From Pseudovibrio flavus (GTDB lineage: Bacteria > Pseudomonadota > Alphaproteobacteria > Rhizobiales > Stappiaceae): DNA of 64,000 nucleotides. The notes under the pieces are model-generated. The model saw only the letters and a list, made by a program, of their open reading frames with translations, did no database searches and had not been told where the DNA came from. Made by a program: the position numbers and the translations under genes. The first letter of the stretch is position 1. Each line of letters starts with the position of its first letter. Of the stretch, positions 1 to 9,115 are shown one piece after another. Where the stretch lies: positions 349,054 to 413,053 of the forward strand of contig NZ_SMMA01000065.1 in the NCBI RefSeq assembly GCF_009711345.1. The letters are read 5' to 3'.

Positions 1-1317
1 AACAAGACACGCCTGACATTTGCCGTGAGTGATACCGGCAGAGGCATACCGTTTGCTCAGCAATCGCAATTGTTCCAGCCATTTGACCGTAAGCTAAGCG
101 CCAACTCCACGAGTGCGCGCGGTGCAGGGCTTGGCCTTTCCTTGTGTAAGCGCTTGGTTGACTTGATGAGCGGTGAGATCGGTTTTGAATCCATGGAAGG
201 CTGTGGTTCCCGTTTCTGGTTCACCATTGATGTTGATGTGGTATCGCGCAGTGAAGCGCAGCAGATTGAGCAGTTCAGCAAATCAATGGGGTCGGATGAG
301 GAAACTCCGCGCCAAGAAGAGCCAGAAGACCATTCAGTGGCCCTTTCCATTCTTGTCGTTGAAGATACTCCGGCGAGCCGTGAAATCTTGAAGACAGCAC
401 TTGAACGTCGTGGCCATCAGGTCACTGCCGTTGAAAACGGTGCGCTTGCAGTTGAGGCGGTAGAACAGAACGACTTTGACCTCATCTTCATGGATATTCA
501 GATGCCGGTTATGGACGGTATTGAAGCAACCCGCGCTATTCGTCAGTTGAAGGGCTATAAATCAGAAGTCCCGATCTTTGCTGTTTCCGCTCAGGCTATG
601 GAAAAGGACAAGGAGCGAGCCTACAAAGCAGGGCTTTCCGGCTACCTAACCAAGCCGATCCGTTGGAATGAGATCGACGATGTGTTGGTATCGGTCCATA
701 TCGAGCATATTCCGATGACTTTGCGGGCTACGCGAAACCTTCGCAGAGCAGCCGAGAGTATTGAGGCAGCGCACGAGGAAGACCTTCGCGCAGAAAGTGA
801 GGCTGTAGAGCCCGTTGCGCCAGCCGCACCTGCGCAAGTGAGGGACGAGCCGGAGCAACCTGCGCCGCCTTCACTAAACGGTCAGGTGCCGGAACCTGAG
901 GCGCCTAAGGAAGCTGAAGCACAGCCAGTAACGCTGGATCAGGATGAAGGGCTTGGTGATGACATCGAGCACGAGACCCTTAATGAAATTATCGATGCAG
1001 TGGGGGATGAAGTGTTCAGCTCACTTCTTGATACCTTCCTCAATAATGCGCGAGAGGTTTCCGAGCAGCTTGTAGACCGAATAGAGCAAAAGGATCTGGT
1101 GCAGCTTCAAAAAACGGCGCACCGCTTTGCCGGTCTGCTATCGCAATTCGGTGCGATGAAAGCAGCTTCAATTGCCTCCGATGTCGAGAATGAGCCGGAC
1201 TTATCCCGCGCTCTGGAAATGGCAGGTCAATTACTGCAATCAGCAGGAACCGCAGTATCCGAACTGGAAAAATTACCCTACGGTCAGCACAAATCCGGTT
1301 CTGGCGGCAGCAGCTAG
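1..1317 (+). CDS. Hybrid sensor histidine kinase, 5'-truncated (HATPase-REC-HPt)
   Basis: The reading frame is open from the first base, so the gene begins upstream of the window and the sensor, dimerisation and N-box parts are missing. The visible part starts inside the ATP-binding domain, with G1 box DTGRGIP and G2 box GAGLGLSLC. A receiver domain follows with phospho-acceptor Asp at visible residue 165 (FMDIQMP) and the conserved Lys in LTKPI. After a Pro/Ala/Glu-rich linker comes a C-terminal HPt domain with His at residue 374. The HPt motif reads HRFAG, so the Lys of the usual HxLKG is replaced by Ala. This is the layout of a multistep phosphorelay kinase (ArcB/BarA type). The sigma-54 response regulator 65 bp downstream on the same strand is the obvious output partner (inference). 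Confidence 0.93.
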   Translation, partial: NKTRLTFAVSDTGRGIPFAQQSQLFQPFDRKLSANSTSARGAGLGLSLCKRLVDLMSGEIGFESMEGCGSRFWFTIDVDVVSRSEAQQIEQFSKSMGSDEETPRQEEPEDHSVALSILVVEDTPASREILKTALERRGHQVTAVENGALAVEAVEQNDFDLIFMDIQMPVMDGIEATRAIRQLKGYKSEVPIFAVSAQAMEKDKERAYKAGLSGYLTKPIRWNEIDDVLVSVHIEHIPMTLRATRNLRRAAESIEAAHEEDLRAESEAVEPVAPAAPAQVRDEPEQPAPPSLNGQVPEPEAPKEAEAQPVTLDQDEGLGDDIEHETLNEIIDAVGDEVFSSLLDTFLNNAREVSEQLVDRIEQKDLVQLQKTAHRFAGLLSQFGAMKAASIASDVENEPDLSRALEMAGQLLQSAGTAVSELEKLPYGQHKSGSGGSS

Positions 1318-1381
1318 CCAGAATTCTGCCTCAGGGAGCCGCTAGAACGGCAGAACCCTAAGTAATGCAAGGCGATTGTGT

Positions 1382-2980
1382 ATGGCTGAACAACAAGCAA
1401 GGGTGCTGGTGGTAGAGGACACCTATGCGCTGCTTGAAACCTACAAAGCCTACTTGAGGCCAGAGCCTATGGATGTCATAGGCTTTGAGACTGGCGTGCA
1501 AGCGCTTGAGAGCATCCAGCTCAATGAGCCCTCGGTGATCGTGCTTGATATCAATTTACCAGACATGAACGGGCTGGATATCCTTAAGGCCGTCAAATCC
1601 GCCAAGTTGAAGACAGAGGTGGTTGTTATAACCGGTCAGGCATCTGTCAATTTGGCCGTTGAGGCGATGCGAGCTGGTGCTTTTGATTTTCTTATGAAGC
1701 CCTTTTCCGCCGACAGGCTGCGAGAAACGGTGAGGGCGGCCACTGAACGCAGCAGGATAGCGGTAGCGGTTGACGAGAGCGAAAGCACCCAAGGGCGGAC
1801 CGAACGGTTTGCTGGTATCATTGGCCACTCAGAACCGATGCAGCGGGTCTTTCAAATTCTGAAAAATGCTGCCCCCTCCAGCGCCTCCATCTTTATCAGC
1901 GGCGAGAGCGGAACCGGTAAAGAGGTTTGCGCCAATGCAGTGCATGAACTGTCCAAGAGGCGTGACAAGCCTTTCGTGACTATCAACTGCGCAGCTATCC
2001 CCAAAGATCTACTGGAGAGTGAGATTTTCGGCCACATCAAAGGGGCCTTTACCGGTGCAACGGCAGACCGACAGGGCGCAGCGCTTAGTGCCGATGGAGG
2101 TACGCTGTTTCTTGACGAGATTTGCGAGATGGACTTGTTGTTACAGTCCAAACTGCTGCGTTTCCTTCAAGAAAAGCAGGTTCAACGGGTTGGGGAGGAC
2201 AGGCTTCGCCCCGCTGATGTTCGTATCGTTTGTGCGACCAACCGTGACCCGCTGATTGAAATAGCGGAAGGCCGCTTTAGAGAAGACCTATACTACCGCC
2301 TTCATGTGGTTCCCGTTTTTCTCCCTCCACTTAGAGAGAGGGCTGGTGATGTTTTGCTGCTCGCCAACTACTTCCTAACGGAGTACGCAAGAGAGGAAGG
2401 CAAGGGTTTCAAGAATTTTAGTGAGCATGCGGAAGAAACGCTGACCAGCTATCCCTGGCCGGGAAACATTCGCGAGCTGCAAAACGCCATTCGTAATGCT
2501 GTGGTTTTGAATGATGGTGACACTCTGGAAAAGGATATGCTTCCCCATGAGCTGGTCTCCGGTGGAAGCAGGTCGTCAGCAGCAACCAATGGGGGTATGG
2601 AAAGGCGGGATACGTCTGAAGCATTGGTTCCTCCACCTACCGGCAAGTTGGGGAGAGCGGCAGAGGCATTGTCTGAGGCAGTAGCAGTACCTTCGAGAAG
2701 CGGCGAGATGCCTCCTGTTTCGCGTCCCGTGCAGCAGGACGATAGGGCAGGTCAATTCCCTTTCCAGCGATCTTACTCCGCCCCTGTTGAGATTATGCCG
2801 CTGGAAACAGTCATTCGGCTGACGATTGAAGATGCTATTGAAAGGTGCGGCGGCAGCATTCCCAAAGCGGCGGCGGCGTTGGAGGTTAGTCCGTCTACTA
2901 TCTACCGACGTCTACAGGCTTGGGAAGAAGAAGATCAGCGCAAAAGCGAAGAGCACCAAACAAGGGCGCTCAACAGCTAA
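1382..2980 (+). CDS. NtrC-family sigma-54-dependent response regulator
   Basis: This 532-residue activator has an N-terminal receiver domain (about 1-120; phospho-acceptor Asp56 in VLDINLP). A central AAA+ domain follows (about 145-375) with Walker A GESGTGKE and an intact GAFTGA loop, the element that contacts sigma-54. A Fis-type helix-turn-helix sits at the C-terminus (PSTIYRRLQAW). The start is the ATG at 1382, preceded by AAGG nine bases upstream; the TTG two codons earlier is unlikely. It follows the hybrid kinase by 65 bp and ends convergently, overlapping the wzz-like gene by 4 bp. Because the GAFTGA loop is intact, it should activate -24/-12 promoters. The divergent promoter pair at 14195-14244, at the head of the polysaccharide operon, is the best target in this window (inference). 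Confidence 0.95.
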   Translation: MAEQQARVLVVEDTYALLETYKAYLRPEPMDVIGFETGVQALESIQLNEPSVIVLDINLPDMNGLDILKAVKSAKLKTEVVVITGQASVNLAVEAMRAGAFDFLMKPFSADRLRETVRAATERSRIAVAVDESESTQGRTERFAGIIGHSEPMQRVFQILKNAAPSSASIFISGESGTGKEVCANAVHELSKRRDKPFVTINCAAIPKDLLESEIFGHIKGAFTGATADRQGAALSADGGTLFLDEICEMDLLLQSKLLRFLQEKQVQRVGEDRLRPADVRIVCATNRDPLIEIAEGRFREDLYYRLHVVPVFLPPLRERAGDVLLLANYFLTEYAREEGKGFKNFSEHAEETLTSYPWPGNIRELQNAIRNAVVLNDGDTLEKDMLPHELVSGGSRSSAATNGGMERRDTSEALVPPPTGKLGRAAEALSEAVAVPSRSGEMPPVSRPVQQDDRAGQFPFQRSYSAPVEIMPLETVIRLTIEDAIERCGGSIPKAAAALEVSPSTIYRRLQAWEEEDQRKSEEHQTRALNS

Positions 2981-4449
2981 GCCGCCCGCTTTTCCTTGGG
3001 TTTTTGAGTGGCGTCTATAATTCTTGGCATGCGCACGATAATCGGTAGATCATGCGCTGCCTGCTGGAATTCCTCACGCCGTCTTAGTGTCGGGTCGAAC
3101 ACTTCTGATAGAACCGCAAGCCCGACGCCAAGAATAATACCGCCAAAAACACCGCCGATCAGATAAACGGTCTTGCCTGGTGTGACAGGCGCTTGCGGGT
3201 CTTCGGCTCGGTCGATGATCTTCACCCGTTCTGGCGCTTCAAATTCACCAAGTGCTTCGGTCACTTCCGCCATTTCAAAGCGGCGTGTCATCTCTGCATA
3301 TGTTGTTTGAGCAAGCTTGATACGCCGCTCCAACCGGTTCATTTGCTTTTCGATAGGGCCAAACTGAGCAATGCTGTCTTCCAGTTCCGCGATGCTCTTT
3401 TTCAGCAAAATAACGTCTTGCTCCAGAGCCGCTCTCTTCGCCTCAGCTTCCTGTAGGGCCTGCATTTGGGATACAAGAAGAGGAACACTCGTGGAGTTGG
3501 CACCAACGGCTTGTCCTGCGGCAATGTTCCAGAGGCGGTCGAGATCAGCGCCGGTAATGTCCGAGCCCTCTTTGAAAAGTTGACTACGCTCCTCCGTAAG
3601 GCGGCGTAACCGCTGCTCAGCCGCTCTAACCTTGGAATGGTCGTCGGTATAGCGTGCCCTTAGCGCTGCAAGTTCTCCGGTAACTTCAACGATCTTTTCT
3701 TCCAACTGGCCAATAACAGGGTTGGTACTGGCAAGCCGCTCTTTCATGTTGTTCAGCGCCGCCTGTGCGCTGGCAAGGGCTACACTTCGCTGATCCAGCT
3801 CTTGTTTTAGGCCGACAAGACGTGTGACGTTCGCCGTGTAAACGGCGGGAAGCTTATCGGCATTCTCGGTTTTGAAACTCGCAAGCTCGTCTTCTGCTTC
3901 GCGAAGGTTTTCCCGCTGGCGCTCCAACTGCTGGGCTAAAAAATTGCCGCTGTCGTCCACGGCAGAGCGTTCGGGCGAGAGCAGTTTTTCCAAAAAACGC
4001 TCGCCAACGGCCTCAAGTTTTGCGGCAAGGCCATTTGGGTTAGATCCCATAATGCTGAGAGAAACCAGATCGTTACCAATAAGCGTTGCGGAAATGGATG
4101 CCGATAACGAACGAACCATAAGCTCCCGTTCTCGTGGAGAGGTGGAAGGGGTTACATCTCCAACATCTTCCAGCACTTTGCCAAGAACGTGCTCACTATG
4201 CAGTAGCGCCTTAAGCGCTGGCATTCGCTCCTTCAAATTTGGTCCGATTGCAAGGTCTTCAAGGAAAGGGTTAAGCCTAGCGGGTTCCTGAACGAGAACC
4301 GTCATATGGGCTTCGTACTTCTTAGGTGCGTAATCGGCTGCAAAATAGGCGATTGGTGGCAGAACAAGAAGCGGAATGCAGATCATGTAGCGCCGCCGCC
4401 AAGCAGCGTCGAACACCAGCATTACAAATTCCATAGGAGAACGGCTCAT
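2977..4449 (-). CDS. Wzz/GumC-family polysaccharide co-polymerase
   Basis: This 490-residue inner-membrane protein has the classic chain-length determinant layout. A short cytoplasmic N-terminus leads into a transmembrane helix at about 19-40. A long periplasmic part follows, with Gln/Glu-rich coiled coil at about 160-310 and more at 330-400. A second transmembrane helix lies at about 426-450 with Gly-rich GGVFGGIILGVG, then a short cytoplasmic tail. No tyrosine-kinase domain is fused to it. The family sets polymer length with Wzy and connects to the outer-membrane exporter. It is the last gene of the minus-strand polysaccharide run and sits 133 bp after the lipoprotein gene. Its stop codon (TAG) overlaps the TAA of the sigma-54 activator. 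Confidence 0.9.
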   Translation of the reverse strand: MSRSPMEFVMLVFDAAWRRRYMICIPLLVLPPIAYFAADYAPKKYEAHMTVLVQEPARLNPFLEDLAIGPNLKERMPALKALLHSEHVLGKVLEDVGDVTPSTSPRERELMVRSLSASISATLIGNDLVSLSIMGSNPNGLAAKLEAVGERFLEKLLSPERSAVDDSGNFLAQQLERQRENLREAEDELASFKTENADKLPAVYTANVTRLVGLKQELDQRSVALASAQAALNNMKERLASTNPVIGQLEEKIVEVTGELAALRARYTDDHSKVRAAEQRLRRLTEERSQLFKEGSDITGADLDRLWNIAAGQAVGANSTSVPLLVSQMQALQEAEAKRAALEQDVILLKKSIAELEDSIAQFGPIEKQMNRLERRIKLAQTTYAEMTRRFEMAEVTEALGEFEAPERVKIIDRAEDPQAPVTPGKTVYLIGGVFGGIILGVGLAVLSEVFDPTLRRREEFQQAAHDLPIIVRMPRIIDATQKPKEKRAA

Positions 4450-4582
4450 CTCTTCGTCGTGCCCTTGCTTGTTTTTGTTCTTCAGGCATCGCTATAGCGA
4501 CTACGTAGAAATAATAGGGTAACTGGGCTTAACAATCAAACAAAGCAAAATGAAGAATTTAGTAAACTGCTATTAATTTCAA

Positions 4583-5467
4583 TTAATTACCCGATGGCTT
4601 GGCATGAACCTCAACCGTGCTCATAGCAAGTTCAGGAGAAAACACAGGCGATATGCGAACGGAGCTTGGCGCTATCATTCTTAGCCGGTCGAAGGTCTTT
4701 TGAGCCGCCAGTAGCTTGTCATAGGCAGAGCCACGTCTGGCAAGGCCGACATGAATTTCTATTTCCATTCCAGCACGTTGGACGTTGTCAGTGAAGTTCA
4801 CAAATGCTTGCTTTGCTTCTGCCGTTAAATCGCTCTCAGGCAGCAAGCCTTCAAAGCGAATGAAGCCGAATGATGGTCGTTGTGTCTTGGTGCTACTATC
4901 TTGCGCGCTGATGGAGGCTGTCTGCCGAGGTATGCTGTCGGCAGATGGAAGGGGCGTTCCTCCGGAGGACTTTGTTTTTTCAATCGCTTGAAGCAGTTGC
5001 AGGCGGGCGTTTATCTGGGCCGGATCGGTGATCGCGCTTCTGTTCGGATTGCGATTGGTTGATCCTTGAAGTGCGGCGGAGGCTAATCGCTGCATTTGTT
5101 CATTTGAGGCTGTGTTCTTCTCAAAGGCGATACTACTTGGCTGGCGATCCTGCATAAATTCTTTAAACAGAACGTCAGCACGTGCGTCAGTTGATGAGCC
5201 TTTGGATGTCGCAGTATCTTGTGCGCCGCGCTCTAACTTACTGGAAGTATTAAGGATTGCAGGCTCTACGGCAAGATTGGAACGGGCGCTGTCAAGCATA
5301 CGATCAATAGCGGCCTGAGCACTGTCTACGTCTTCTCCTTCAGCGCCAGCGACTTTGGCTTCAGCACGCAGGTATTCCGGTAGCAGGTCCATCTCATCGG
5401 GAGTGGAGCAAGCAGCAAGGAAAAGCAAAAATGTAACAACAGCTATACGCTCTACATTCCGCAACAT
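4583..5467 (-). CDS. Lipoprotein of the polysaccharide locus, function unknown
   Basis: This 294-residue protein opens with a hydrophobic signal and a clear lipobox, LAAC, with Cys about 20 residues from the start, so it should be lipid-anchored. The ATG at 5467 is chosen over the GTG at 5482 because GAGAGG lies six bases before it. The middle is Ser/Thr/Gln-rich and probably disordered. The last ~95 residues form a more ordered part beginning FIRFEGLLPESDLT and ending in alternating beta-like segments, loosely reminiscent of an OmpA-like C-terminal fold, but I cannot confirm that. It lies between the DUF4091-like gene and the co-polymerase gene, so it may help link the polymerisation complex to the outer membrane. 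It does not look like Wza (no poly-export motif seen). Confidence 0.75.
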   Translation of the reverse strand: MLRNVERIAVVTFLLFLAACSTPDEMDLLPEYLRAEAKVAGAEGEDVDSAQAAIDRMLDSARSNLAVEPAILNTSSKLERGAQDTATSKGSSTDARADVLFKEFMQDRQPSSIAFEKNTASNEQMQRLASAALQGSTNRNPNRSAITDPAQINARLQLLQAIEKTKSSGGTPLPSADSIPRQTASISAQDSSTKTQRPSFGFIRFEGLLPESDLTAEAKQAFVNFTDNVQRAGMEIEIHVGLARRGSAYDKLLAAQKTFDRLRMIAPSSVRISPVFSPELAMSTVEVHAKPSGN

Positions 5468-5517
5468 TGTTGCGCCTCTCACTGTAAAGTATAGCGCCGT
5501 TATTTTTTACAATAGTA

Positions 5518-7947
5518 TTAATTTATACTATCTTGAACGATATCTTGGCGCAGTGATTTCGGTGTTATTTTGATACTGTCACTGCCGTTTATCCATATTT
5601 CTTCTGCTATTTTCCAAAGATTTATCTTAAGGTTTTGTTCATTACTATCTTCTTTGACTGAGTAAAACTGATACCAGCGCTGATCGACTAGTCCGGAAGC
5701 CATTTCAAGCAAGCCGATATGGATGTCTGGCTGATTCTGGCAAACCTTGGCCGTTGGCAGAAGCATCTGTACATCGCCTTCGCGCCCGTCTGTAGGGTCA
5801 AATGGATCTGCAGTCGGAATGCGAGAATGCCATTGCACGTATGCTGTTGCGCCTGTGATGTTCATGCCAAAGGCGGCGGTTTCGCGAATGCGCCCTGTAT
5901 TATAAAGCCAGACCAGCGGTCCTTCTTCTTTGATGGCGGAGACCGTTTCAGCGGTCAGCTCAAACCCGTCATTGATGAGCACAAGATCAAGCTGATCCGC
6001 CAGATCAAGGTCCTCTGGCGTGTTGAACTGGGCTGCCAGTTTCGCTTCTGGTGCGTGTTGGCGAAGCGTGGCAATCCATTGCGCGGTATTGTCTTTTCCG
6101 CCGTGCTGTGGGTTGGACGGTTCATCAGCAACACTCCAATATGGCACGGGTAGCTTACGGTCCTTTATGAGGGGGATAAAGTCTGCAAGAAATTGCGCTG
6201 CTGCGACATCACCCATTTCCCGCTGCAAACGCTTGAGGGGAGTATAAGCCAGCGTTTTGTGAGGTTTTTGAGCAGATAAATCTGTCGCTGCGGTGAGGTC
6301 TTCATAGAAGATTGGAGCAAGGCCCCAAGCTGGTGTTTCAAGCGGCGGAGCAAGGGCGGTTAAACCCATCTGCGCCATGAAATCGAGGTCACATTGAACC
6401 TGTGCGGTGCGCTTTGATGCTTCTTGAAATGCCCATTTAAGATGCGGTGCTACATCCATATAAAACCCTGCAGGATAAGCGGCTTTTGGCAAACGAACCT
6501 GAGGAACCTCGATAGTTATTGGCACGCTTGTTTGCCCTTGCGAGTGGATGACCTGTAAGGAGGCACCATAAATGCCAGGTTTTACACTGGTGGCCACGTC
6601 AACCCACAGGTCCATAAGGCGTGGTGTTTGCGGCTCCACACTCAGTCCGTTGATATCACTTAGTAATCTGCTCTGTTGAACTTCCAGAAGGTTACTGTTC
6701 GTGGCCGTTCGCTCCAGTGTGCGTAACGCCGCCCAGACGTAACCACTAAAGCCATCACTCTCAAATTCCAACTGTGCGTAATCCAGCACAGCAGGTTCAT
6801 TTGTGGTGAGAGCCACCGTGAGCCACTGCCCGCTGCCAGATGCCACAACGCTGTTGAGGGGAGTGCTGGTAACTCCCTCTGAAGAAAGAGGAAATGACGC
6901 GTCAGCCTGTCGGGTTTTCAAGTTTTGAGAAACGGGCCACCCGGCCCGCGCCATGTGCGCCCGCTCGGAGTTCACAAAATCGATCGCCGCCTCGTCATCA
7001 GGCGGGGTCAATAACACGGCGGAAAGATGCGTGGCATCCAAACTGTCACCGGCCAGATCAATGGTGACACCATTTTCGCCAGCAACAGTTTCAGCCCTTA
7101 TATATCCCCCACGGTGCTTGGCGATATCTTCCCAAGCATCGCCTGCACCTTGTACCTCGCGTCGCTTGCCGGCCAGATACCGGCGGGCAACCCATTCGTC
7201 GATGGTCTCCCGCAGAAGATGGACAGTTTCATGGTTGATGTTGATCCGTCGCTCCAGTGGGTAGGGCAGAGCCTCCCAGTCTCCAAGGTCTTCAATCCAT
7301 AAATGTACGGTTACAGGTTCACCTTGCGGCCAAGGCAATGTAACCCGCTCCACGCCCTTCATGCCGGAAACAACCAGATCGTCCGGTCCTTTGCGCAAAA
7401 CCGGGATTGGCTGACCGCCTTTGATCATGTCACTGTCTTTGGTGACCCGCTTAAAACCGGGAAACAGCGGAGCGCTCTCAAGCCCAAAGCTATAGCCCAC
7501 GCTTCCTTTCGGGAGCTGAGGAGCTTCCTCAATCGCGAACTTGTCTATCTGCACCAGCCCAGGGCTATCGGTATCCAGCACCACCTTGTAAAGCGCAGAG
7601 GTATCGAGAAGGCGGCCTGAAGTTGTTCGAAGACCACTTGCAGGTAACCGCAGATCGAACGGACCCGGCAGCAGTTTCTGCTCAAGATTGTAGCGGCTTG
7701 CATAGTCGCTTGATTGGTCATCATCGACCCTGAGGATGATGGTTGCAGGCTGCGAACCATTGACGATACCGGATATGACTATCTGTTCGCCTTCCTTCAT
7801 AAAGTCTTCTTGGCTTGGGGTAACACGGATTGGCAAGGACCCTTCACCAAGAGACTGGGGAACGGCGAGCGCAGAGGAAATCAACGCGCTGCTGGCAAAG
7901 CCGGTCACAACCAGAGAAAACGGAATGTGCTTGAGCGGGAGGTGCAT
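5518..7947 (-). CDS. Large secreted DUF4091/glycoside-hydrolase-like protein
   Basis: This 809-residue exported protein starts at the ATG at 7947, which has GAGGAG six bases upstream and a good Sec signal peptide (cleavage near ALAVPQ). The longest ORF start at 8001 would bury that signal. The N-terminal half looks like stacked beta domains. The C-terminal part, from about residue 500, resembles the catalytic barrel of DUF4091/GH123-like proteins, with an acidic motif VADEPSNP that could hold the active-site carboxylates. In its context, 10 bp after a glycosyltransferase gene and inside the polysaccharide run, a polymer-cleaving or polymer-modifying role is likely but unproven. Assignment to DUF4091 is from memory of the family pattern, not from a search. 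Confidence 0.72.
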   Translation of the reverse strand: MHLPLKHIPFSLVVTGFASSALISSALAVPQSLGEGSLPIRVTPSQEDFMKEGEQIVISGIVNGSQPATIILRVDDDQSSDYASRYNLEQKLLPGPFDLRLPASGLRTTSGRLLDTSALYKVVLDTDSPGLVQIDKFAIEEAPQLPKGSVGYSFGLESAPLFPGFKRVTKDSDMIKGGQPIPVLRKGPDDLVVSGMKGVERVTLPWPQGEPVTVHLWIEDLGDWEALPYPLERRININHETVHLLRETIDEWVARRYLAGKRREVQGAGDAWEDIAKHRGGYIRAETVAGENGVTIDLAGDSLDATHLSAVLLTPPDDEAAIDFVNSERAHMARAGWPVSQNLKTRQADASFPLSSEGVTSTPLNSVVASGSGQWLTVALTTNEPAVLDYAQLEFESDGFSGYVWAALRTLERTATNSNLLEVQQSRLLSDINGLSVEPQTPRLMDLWVDVATSVKPGIYGASLQVIHSQGQTSVPITIEVPQVRLPKAAYPAGFYMDVAPHLKWAFQEASKRTAQVQCDLDFMAQMGLTALAPPLETPAWGLAPIFYEDLTAATDLSAQKPHKTLAYTPLKRLQREMGDVAAAQFLADFIPLIKDRKLPVPYWSVADEPSNPQHGGKDNTAQWIATLRQHAPEAKLAAQFNTPEDLDLADQLDLVLINDGFELTAETVSAIKEEGPLVWLYNTGRIRETAAFGMNITGATAYVQWHSRIPTADPFDPTDGREGDVQMLLPTAKVCQNQPDIHIGLLEMASGLVDQRWYQFYSVKEDSNEQNLKINLWKIAEEIWINGSDSIKITPKSLRQDIVQDSIN

Positions 7948-7957
7948 TGCTAACTCC

Positions 7958-9115
7958 TCAAAATGTATCCAGAACGCTTTCAATTCGTCTTGCGCGTTCA
8001 TCCCAAGATTCCTGCCTTACAAATTCGCGGCGTAGATCGTTACGGTCGGTATCAGCTCGCGCCTCAAGAATGGCGTTGGCTAGATTTTCCTCCGGTGTCA
8101 CAGCCCGCAAGAGCTTTCTGTAAGGCTCCATACTTGGGAAGACAGTGGAGACGATCGGCTGACCAGCGGCCATATATTCACGCAGTTTTAGAGGGTTACA
8201 GGCCTTGATCTGGTCGTTGTCTTTGAAGGGAAGAAGCGCGACATCAAAATGCTGAACGTAAGCGGGGAGAGCAGCATGATCTCGCGGGCCAAGAAAATGC
8301 ACATTGGGCAGAAACTGCAAGGTGCTGATATCAGTCTCGACCTTGCCAATAAAAACGAAGTTCCAGTCAGGTAGGGCTTTTGCAGCTTTTGCAAGGCGTG
8401 CGGTATCTACCCAGTCGGCTATGGAACCATAGAACCCGGCAACCGGGCTTGCAGGCATATCTAGCGGGCGAGAGTGCGGGGCGGTAAACAGCCCGAAATC
8501 TACGCCATGGGGAATAAGAAGTGTCTTTTCCTGCGGGAAACGGCTGGCCAGTTCCTCACTTGCGGCAATAACAAGGTCGCACTGCCTAACGAGATCCTTC
8601 TCCATGTCCAGCACAGGCTTATGATCAACGCCTGCAAGAGCGCCAAAGTCGTCGCCGCAATAATAGATGAGCGCCTTTTCATCAAGAGCGCCAGCTATAA
8701 CGACGGCAGGGGGCAAAGAGGTCCAAACCAGAGGATGCGATATACCGAGGGATCGCATTTTTTTGCGGATCTGCCTGCTGAGTAGGAAGCGGTTGATGAT
8801 TGCTGCCAGTTTGTTTCCCGGCCATGGAATGGCGATGGGGCTGAGAATATGCAGCCCCTTTGGTAGAGGCTCCGCCGTTGCACCGGTCTCAGCAACCATA
8901 TTGGAAAGGGTAGGTTTTAAAGGCGCTCCTAAAATGGAACGGGCTTTTTCCCAAACGCGCTTCAAATCACGACCAGAGAGCTTGGGCCTACGCATGCCAA
9001 TGGAGTTGACCCATATCACCTGCCGTCCATTCACCATGGATTTGATCAAGTGCTGCGTTGAAGATGGGTGACGACCCCAATCCTCTCCAAACACAACAAG
9101 ATCATGCTTGGTCAT
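7958..9115 (-). CDS. GT-B family glycosyltransferase
   Basis: This 385-residue protein has a group 1-like C-terminal domain: a donor-binding region FYGSIADWVDTARLAKAAK, then HVHFLGPRDH-type spacing (seen as VHFLGPRDHAALP) and ALLPFKDNDQIKACNPLKLREYMAAGQPIVST, of which PLKLREYMAAG is typical of nucleotide-sugar binding. It should add one sugar to the lipid-linked repeat unit on the cytoplasmic side of the membrane. The start is the ATG at 9115, with GGAG six bases upstream; the in-frame ATG at 9127 has no ribosome site. It overlaps the acetyltransferase gene by 14 bp, which supports translational coupling. Sugar specificity cannot be read from the sequence. Confidence 0.87.
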   Translation of the reverse strand: MTKHDLVVFGEDWGRHPSSTQHLIKSMVNGRQVIWVNSIGMRRPKLSGRDLKRVWEKARSILGAPLKPTLSNMVAETGATAEPLPKGLHILSPIAIPWPGNKLAAIINRFLLSRQIRKKMRSLGISHPLVWTSLPPAVVIAGALDEKALIYYCGDDFGALAGVDHKPVLDMEKDLVRQCDLVIAASEELASRFPQEKTLLIPHGVDFGLFTAPHSRPLDMPASPVAGFYGSIADWVDTARLAKAAKALPDWNFVFIGKVETDISTLQFLPNVHFLGPRDHAALPAYVQHFDVALLPFKDNDQIKACNPLKLREYMAAGQPIVSTVFPSMEPYRKLLRAVTPEENLANAILEARADTDRNDLRREFVRQESWDERARRIESVLDTF

